Positions 54,735-58,965 of a stretch of DNA of 58,965 bases are shown here, piece by piece. The position numbers and the translations under genes are program-made. The DNA lies in assembly GCA_025455885.1 (NCBI GenBank), contig JALOLR010000016.1, forward strand, positions 34,035-92,999. Reading direction: 5' to 3'. This DNA is from Acidimicrobiales bacterium (lineage in GTDB: Bacteria; Actinomycetota; Acidimicrobiia; Acidimicrobiales; Acidimicrobilacustridaceae). The notes beneath the pieces were generated by a model that had not been told where the DNA came from, searched no databases, and saw only the letters and a program-made list of their open reading frames with translations. How positions within the stretch are numbered: the first letter of the stretch is position 1; each line of letters begins with the position of its first letter.

Positions 54735-55676
54735 GTGTCCGCCAGTGCCCGGGACCTCCGGGCCTTCGGCACCGACTGCCGCGTGAGCGTGGTGGATCGC
54801 GACGAGCGGCGCGCCGCCGAACGGCTCGCCGACGCGGTGGCCGAGCTGGAACGCCTGGAGCAGGCCTGGTCGCGCTTTCGCCCCGACAGCGAGCTGAGCG
54901 CGATCAACCGGGCGGCGGGCCGCCCGGTGGTCGTGAGCGACCTCACGTTCGAGGTCGTGGCGATGGCCGCTCGCGCCCGCCGCCTCACCGGAGGTCGTTT
55001 CGACGCCACGATCCTCGACGCCCTGGAAGCGGCGGGCTACGACCGGTCGTTCGAGCAGATCGGACCGGTGGTGCAGCCCTCGACCGGGCGGGTGGCGACG
55101 GTCGGGCGAGGTCGGCTCGTGCTCGACCCCGACCGTCGGGCCGTCACCGTCGCGCCGGGACATCGCCTCGACCTCGGCGGCATCGGCAAGGGACACGCCG
55201 CGGACCTGGTCGCCGGCCACCTCGTCCTGGGCGGGGCGCTCGGCGCCTGTGTCGACCTCGGCGGCGACGTCCGCGTCGTCGGGACGGCACCCGAGGGCCC
55301 GAGCTGGCCCGTCGCGGTGCGCCACCCGGTGGCCGGTCGGGGTGACCTCGGGATCATCGACGTCGCCGAGGGCGGCATCGCCACCAGCAGCCGTCTTCGT
55401 CGCCGGTGGGTCGATACCGCCGGGAGCGAGGGCCACCACCTGATCGACCCTTCGACCGGCCGGCCGTCGACCTCCGATCTCGTGGCGGTCACCGTCGTGG
55501 CCGGCGAGGCGGCGTGGGCCGAGGTGTTCGCCAAGGCCGCGCTGCTGGCCGGCAGCGTCGACGGGATCGAGATGCTCGCCGAGGCCGATCTGGCCGCCCT
55601 CGTCGTCACCGAAGCCGGCGACGTGCTGACCGCCGGGCCGATGGACCTGTTCCTCCGCTCCGACGTGACCGCCTGA
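54735..55676 (+). CDS. apbE: FAD:protein FMN transferase ApbE
   Basis: A 313-residue ApbE-family protein. It shows FGTDCRVSV at the start (usually MGT), RFRPDSELSAINR, the FAD-binding DLGGIGKGHAADL, DLGGDVRVVG, GIATSS and HHLIDPSTGRP (metal-binding Asp and Thr region). ApbE attaches FMN to a Thr/Ser of target proteins outside the membrane. No clear signal peptide or lipobox is visible, so its side of the membrane is not certain. The next gene is a haem membrane protein; no FMN-bind target domain is seen nearby. Confidence 0.92.
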   Translation: MSASARDLRAFGTDCRVSVVDRDERRAAERLADAVAELERLEQAWSRFRPDSELSAINRAAGRPVVVSDLTFEVVAMAARARRLTGGRFDATILDALEAAGYDRSFEQIGPVVQPSTGRVATVGRGRLVLDPDRRAVTVAPGHRLDLGGIGKGHAADLVAGHLVLGGALGACVDLGGDVRVVGTAPEGPSWPVAVRHPVAGRGDLGIIDVAEGGIATSSRLRRRWVDTAGSEGHHLIDPSTGRPSTSDLVAVTVVAGEAAWAEVFAKAALLAGSVDGIEMLAEADLAALVVTEAGDVLTAGPMDLFLRSDVTA

Positions 55677-55686
55677 GCGACGAGCC

Positions 55687-56439
55687 GTGCCCCCCGCCCT
55701 CTCCTCGCTCGCCGCCGCCCCCTCGGCCGTGGTGCTCGCCGACACGAAGGTGTGGTGGTACGTCTCGCGAGCGTCCGGGACGGTGGCGTGGGTGCTCGTC
55801 GCGGCGTCCGTCCTCTGGGGACTCGCCCTGTCGACCCGTGCCCTCGGACCGGCTCCGCGGGCGCCGTGGCTGCTCGATGTCCATCGATTCCTGGGCGCCC
55901 TCGCGGTGGTCTTCGTGGGGGTCCACCTCGTCGCGCTCGTGTTCGACCCGGTCGTCGCGTTCGGGATCGACGCGCTCCTGGTCCCCATGGCCTCCGAGTG
56001 GGAGCCGGGCGCCGTGGCGTGGGGCGTCGTCGCGCTCTACCTCCTCGTGGCGGTGGAGGTGACCTCCCTGCTGAAGAAGCACATCCGGCCCCGCGTATGG
56101 CGAGGCGTGCACCTCACCGCCTACCTCCTGTACGTCCTCTCGACCGTGCACCTCCTGCTCGCCGGTACCGACCGGACGAACCCCCTGCTGCGTGGGGCGG
56201 TCGTCGTGTCCGTCGCGGCCGTGGCGTTCTTCACCGTCTACCGGTGGGTCGGTCCCGGTCGGGTCCGCAGCGCCAGGGCCGGTCGGGAGCGGACGAGGCA
56301 GGCCGCCACCCCGCCGCCGCTCAACGGGCACCCGGCGCGTGCCGATGAGATGAACGTGCGGGGCGGAGCGGCCGGAGAGGTCCTCGGCCGGGACGCCCGG
56401 CGCCAGACGATCCCTGACGCCGCATCCCGCGGCGGGTGA
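55687..56439 (+). CDS. Ferric-reductase-like transmembrane haem protein
   Basis: A 250-residue protein with about six helices. Two helices carry haem-ligand His pairs: DVHRFLGALAVVFVGVHLVAL and GVHLTAYLLYVLSTVHLLL, the pattern of the ferric reductase-like transmembrane domain (PF01794, also in MsrQ/YedZ). It should move electrons across the membrane through two b haems. The C-terminal 55 residues are polar. In related actinobacterial loci this protein works with ApbE-flavinylated FMN-binding proteins. Confidence 0.85.
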   Translation: MPPALSSLAAAPSAVVLADTKVWWYVSRASGTVAWVLVAASVLWGLALSTRALGPAPRAPWLLDVHRFLGALAVVFVGVHLVALVFDPVVAFGIDALLVPMASEWEPGAVAWGVVALYLLVAVEVTSLLKKHIRPRVWRGVHLTAYLLYVLSTVHLLLAGTDRTNPLLRGAVVVSVAAVAFFTVYRWVGPGRVRSARAGRERTRQAATPPPLNGHPARADEMNVRGGAAGEVLGRDARRQTIPDAASRGG

Positions 56440-56451
56440 AGATGGTGGCGA

Positions 56452-57258
56452 ATGTACGACTACGTCCTGGTTCCGTCCGACGGTGGCCCCGAGCTGCGGG
56501 CGGTGCTGACCCCGGCGGGGGACCTGGCCTGGCGCTGTGGGGCGAAGGTCGTCGTCGTCTCCACGACACCGGCCACGGACAAGGCCTCCCGGCTGATGCT
56601 CAAGTCCGAGGCCATCTCCCAGAGCAGCACCGACATCGACTTCTGGGTGGATCTCGACCACGACATCGGTGAGGCCCTCGTCCTCGCGGCGCGCTACCGG
56701 CCGAACTCCATCATCTGCGCGGCGACCCGCTACAAGCAGGGCGGTCTGATGCGCAAGCGGGCGCTCGTCGAGGTCCCGCGCACGGTCTTCACCGAATCCG
56801 CGGCCCCGATCTTCGCCATCGGTCCGGAGACCGACGTCAGCCGTGGACTCCCGATGGGGGAGATCGTGATGGTCCACGACGCCTCCGAACGCTCGGCGGT
56901 CGCACTGGCCACGGCCACCGAGTGGGCCGCAAGCCTGAAGCTCGAGCTCGTCATCGTCGGGCTCCTGGCGCCCGCGGCGAGCACCGAGGAGCGGGAATGG
57001 CTCGTCGAGCGGCTCGAGGCCGAGCTCGCCGGGGTCGCCGGCGCGGTTCGCGCTGCCTCCCTCGAGATCGTCGAGTCGACCGACCCGGTCGCGACGATGG
57101 CCGCGTTCCTCACCGAGCACCGCGAGGCGGTCTTCGTGGTCGCGCCCGACGCCGGCGGTTCGGAGACGGCGGCGCCGGGATCGTTCGCCGCCGGTCTCCT
57201 GCGGGTCACCCCGCAGGCGCTCCTCTTCCCGGCACGCATCGGGGTCGGCCAGGGCTGA
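56452..57258 (+). CDS. Universal stress protein-like, two domains
   Basis: A 268-residue protein with a Usp-like fold twice. Domain 1: YDYVLVPSDGGPELRAVL start, and SIICAATRYKQGGLMRKRALVEVPRTVF in place of the usual ATP loop G-x2-G. Domain 2: VMVHDASERSAVALATA start and a VFVVAPDAGGSETAAPGSFAAGLL end. Neither has the full G-x2-G-x9-G-S ATP motif, so it may not bind ATP. It is 12 bases after the haem protein gene and may share its transcript. Confidence 0.78.
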   Translation: MYDYVLVPSDGGPELRAVLTPAGDLAWRCGAKVVVVSTTPATDKASRLMLKSEAISQSSTDIDFWVDLDHDIGEALVLAARYRPNSIICAATRYKQGGLMRKRALVEVPRTVFTESAAPIFAIGPETDVSRGLPMGEIVMVHDASERSAVALATATEWAASLKLELVIVGLLAPAASTEEREWLVERLEAELAGVAGAVRAASLEIVESTDPVATMAAFLTEHREAVFVVAPDAGGSETAAPGSFAAGLLRVTPQALLFPARIGVGQG

Positions 57259-57298
57259 GCGGGGACGGCGGTCGCCGCTCACCGGCGCGTCAGTCGGC

Positions 57299-57304
57299 TA
57301 CCGT
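57299..57304 (+). promoter_or_regulatory. Putative -10 (TACCGT)
   Basis: TACCGT lies 42 bases before the ATG at 57347; an AGGAG ribosome site lies between. Confidence 0.4.
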
Positions 57305-57346
57305 CTCCGGCGTCGTCTCTTTCGTCACCGAGCAGGAGCGCCGTCG

Positions 57347-57637
57347 ATGTCACGTGAGCAGCTGGTCGAGGCCTATGTCGGCGGGCGCATGGGCCGTCGG
57401 GTGTTCATCCGGGGCCTCGTCGCCCTCGGGGTCTCCACCGCCGCGGCACTCACCTACGCCGACGCGCTGTCGGCGTCGACCGGCCCCTTCACGGCGGCAG
57501 CCGACGACCTCTACGCGGGCGCCGACGACCTGTACCCGCCGACGGACGCCCAGGGCGACCAGGCCACCCGGGGTGGTGCCGGCGCCGGCGCCGGCGCGGC
57601 GTCGCCGGTCTCCGCTCGCCCCCGCTTCACCGGCTGA
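57347..57637 (+). CDS. Small protein with twin-arginine-like signal
   Basis: A 96-residue protein: MGRRVFIRGLVALGVSTAAALTYA gives a Tat-like signal (twin Arg at 17-18) and the rest is an acidic, Gly/Ala-rich stretch with the DDLYAGADDLYPP repeat. GCAGGAG site upstream. It ends 5 bases before the amidase frame. It may be a separate exported peptide, or the signal-bearing N-terminus of the amidase separated by a frame change; the small size and normal stop favour a separate gene. Confidence 0.65.
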   Translation: MSREQLVEAYVGGRMGRRVFIRGLVALGVSTAAALTYADALSASTGPFTAAADDLYAGADDLYPPTDAQGDQATRGGAGAGAGAASPVSARPRFTG

Positions 57638-57642
57638 CGCCG

Positions 57643-58965
57643 TTGGCGGCCGAGTGGGCCCGCACGCCGAACTTCGAGAGGGGACGTCGGGGTCATCAGC
57701 CTCGCGCCGTGGTCGTCCACACCACCGACGGTTCGTTCTCGGGCACGGTCGCCTGGTTCGCCAGCGAGCGCAGCGGGGTGAGCGCCCACTACCTCGTGGG
57801 GCTCGACGGCCGGGTGGTCGAGTTCGTCGACGAGGCCGACACCGCCGCTCACGCCGGCTCGACCGCCCCACCGGATCTCGAGGTGCTCGGCGGGGTCTCA
57901 CCCAACCTCTGCACGATCGGCATCGAGTTCGACGACGACCGTGACCCTCACGGGGTCCACCGTCCCGACGCCCAGTACCGCGCCGGGGCACGGCTGCTGC
58001 GGGGGATCGCCGACCGGTGGGGGATCCCGCTCGATCGCGACCACGTCCTCGGTCACAACCAGATCCATCCCGCCAAGACGTGCCCCGGGAACCTCGATCT
58101 CGACCGGCTCATCGAGGAGGCGCGGCGCGAGCCGCCCCTCGACGAACGTCGGGGCACCCGCCACCCCGGTCCGCCCGGGCCCCGGCTGGTGGTGCTGTTG
58201 CCGGCGCGCAACGCCGCCGAGGACCTGCCGGGGTGGTTCGAGAGCGTGGAGCGCTTCGCCGACGCCGTGGTGGCGCTCGAGGTGGTGCTGCGCAACCCCC
58301 GTCGCGAGACCTATGAGGGATGGGACGACGGCGCCAACCGGGCCGAGCTCCTCGCTGCCGCCGAGTCGTCGGCCCCCCAGTGGGTCCTGTCGCTCGACGC
58401 CGACGAGCGGCTCGCGGCCGACGACGCGGAGGCGCTGCGGGACTTCCTCGCCGGCGACGCCCTCCCCGGTGTCGCCTACGGGCTGCAGTGCTTCCGGATG
58501 TGGGGCGACGGTTGCGACCCCGGGTTCCGCTGGGTCTATCGACTGTTCCTCCACCAGGCGGGACACCGCTTCCCGGACGGGCAACTGCACTTCGACCCGG
58601 TCCCCACCGCGCTGGGCCCCGGCCAGCACGTGCGCACGTCCCTGCGGATCCAGCACTGGGGGTCCCACGACGACGACCGCAGGGCGGCGAGGATCGCGAA
58701 GTACGAGCAGGCCGACCCGAGGGGTCGGTATCCGACCGGCTTCGGCGGCGTCGACGAGGTCCCCGCCACGGTCGTCCCGTGGGCCCCCCGCCCGCCGGGA
58801 ACCCCGACCCTGGTCGGCGCCCGTCCGGTGGGGCGACCGGAGCCGACGGTCGCCGAGGCAGGCCGCCCCCGGCTGGTGGTGCTGTTGCCGGCGCGCAACG
58901 CCGCCGAGGACCTGCCGGGGTGGTTCGAGAGCGTGGAGCGCTTCGCCGACGCCGTGGTGGCGCTC
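57643..58965 (+). CDS. PGRP-type amidase fused to family-2 glycosyltransferase-like domain(s), 3' partial
   Basis: The frame is open to the window end (441 codons seen). Residues about 20-165 form an N-acetylmuramoyl-L-alanine amidase-2/PGRP domain: VVVHTTDG (zinc His), HYLVGLDGRVVEFVDEADTAAHAG, and HNQIHPAKTCPG (second His and the Cys). Residues about 180-400 resemble a GT2 glycosyltransferase (LVVLLPARNAAEDLPGWFESV... NRAELLAAA... LSLDADERL), but the usual DDGSTD nucleotide-sugar motif is missing. A second copy then begins and is cut off. The start is uncertain: a TTG at 57643 or GTG at 57709. Cell-wall-related role inferred. Confidence 0.75.
   Translation, partial: MAAEWARTPNFERGRRGHQPRAVVVHTTDGSFSGTVAWFASERSGVSAHYLVGLDGRVVEFVDEADTAAHAGSTAPPDLEVLGGVSPNLCTIGIEFDDDRDPHGVHRPDAQYRAGARLLRGIADRWGIPLDRDHVLGHNQIHPAKTCPGNLDLDRLIEEARREPPLDERRGTRHPGPPGPRLVVLLPARNAAEDLPGWFESVERFADAVVALEVVLRNPRRETYEGWDDGANRAELLAAAESSAPQWVLSLDADERLAADDAEALRDFLAGDALPGVAYGLQCFRMWGDGCDPGFRWVYRLFLHQAGHRFPDGQLHFDPVPTALGPGQHVRTSLRIQHWGSHDDDRRAARIAKYEQADPRGRYPTGFGGVDEVPATVVPWAPRPPGTPTLVGARPVGRPEPTVAEAGRPRLVVLLPARNAAEDLPGWFESVERFADAVVAL
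58180..58278 (+). repeat. First copy of an exact 99-base direct repeat
   Basis: Identical at every base to 58867-58965. It codes in frame for the start of the GT2-like domain (PRLVVLLPARN... to DAVVAL). Confidence 0.9.
58867..58965 (+). repeat. Second copy of the 99-base repeat, ending at the window edge
   Basis: Identical to 58180-58278 and in the same reading frame. The match ends exactly where the window ends, so it may be longer in the real sequence, or the window edge may be an assembly break. Confidence 0.9.

Noticed and set aside
57347-57720. Small Tat-signal gene and amidase as one frameshifted gene
   Set aside because: The small gene has its own ribosome site and stop, and the amidase frame has possible starts at 57643 and 57709. 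Not excluded, but a single broken gene is the less simple reading.

Overview
The window is very GC-rich DNA (about 70% or more by eye), densely coded on both strands, with no gene-free stretch over 300 bases. GTG starts and 4-base ATGA/GTGA gene overlaps are common. Many genes begin 6-9 bases after a TANNNT-like hexamer, which is the layout of leaderless mRNAs. Together with a MurT/GatD pair, a heliorhodopsin, LLM flavin enzymes and many short-chain dehydrogenases (SDRs), this points to an actinobacterium, probably of the class Acidimicrobiia. The class is an inference, not a search result.

Left part (1-14.4 kb). A partial DUF4190 membrane protein faces a DCC-family protein. Next come a heliorhodopsin, an LLM-class flavin oxidoreductase and a phosphotransferase, all on the minus strand. 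A bacterioferritin/ferredoxin iron-storage pair follows, with a DtxR-family-like operator on its promoter. Then there are SDR and SnoaL-like genes, a copper-delivery operon for cytochrome oxidase (PCuAC, SCO, CtaG), an amidase overlapping a sulfotransferase, and an SDR with an acyl-CoA carboxylase beta subunit.

14.4-19.3 kb. A Mau-like locus: a MauE-like membrane protein, a Tat-exported protein with 26 cysteines in about 150 residues (related to the methylamine dehydrogenase light chain) joined to five tandem beta-type repeats, a MauD-like CxxC protein, a 24-residue peptide, a polytopic membrane protein and a conserved-looking soluble protein. No catalytic large subunit or MauG lies nearby. 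This is the best candidate here for an undescribed system.

19.3-31 kb. gatD/murT (lipid II amidation), an SGNH hydrolase behind a short coupled leader ORF, an SDR lacking the catalytic Tyr, and an MpaB-family protein. A cobalamin riboswitch then heads an operon of a DUF4430 surface protein, EcfT, a fused double EcfA, an S component and a 2-hydroxyacid dehydrogenase. A B12-binding CarH-like regulator converges on it.

31-47 kb. A membrane-anchored HEPN-like protein, a SHOCT protein, an operon of a UbiB-like kinase with bioA-bioF-bioD, a secreted protein of unknown function, an esterase-queC-queE operon (7-deazaguanine synthesis), selD, and glycogen phosphorylase.

47-59 kb. Peroxiredoxin, an orphan ParA, a tyrosine phosphatase, two universal stress proteins, a lipase, and a two-component system with a direct-repeat operator facing a small exported protein, ApbE and a ferric-reductase-like haem protein. 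Last is a PGRP-type amidase fused to a glycosyltransferase domain, which runs off the window inside a second exact copy of 99 bases.
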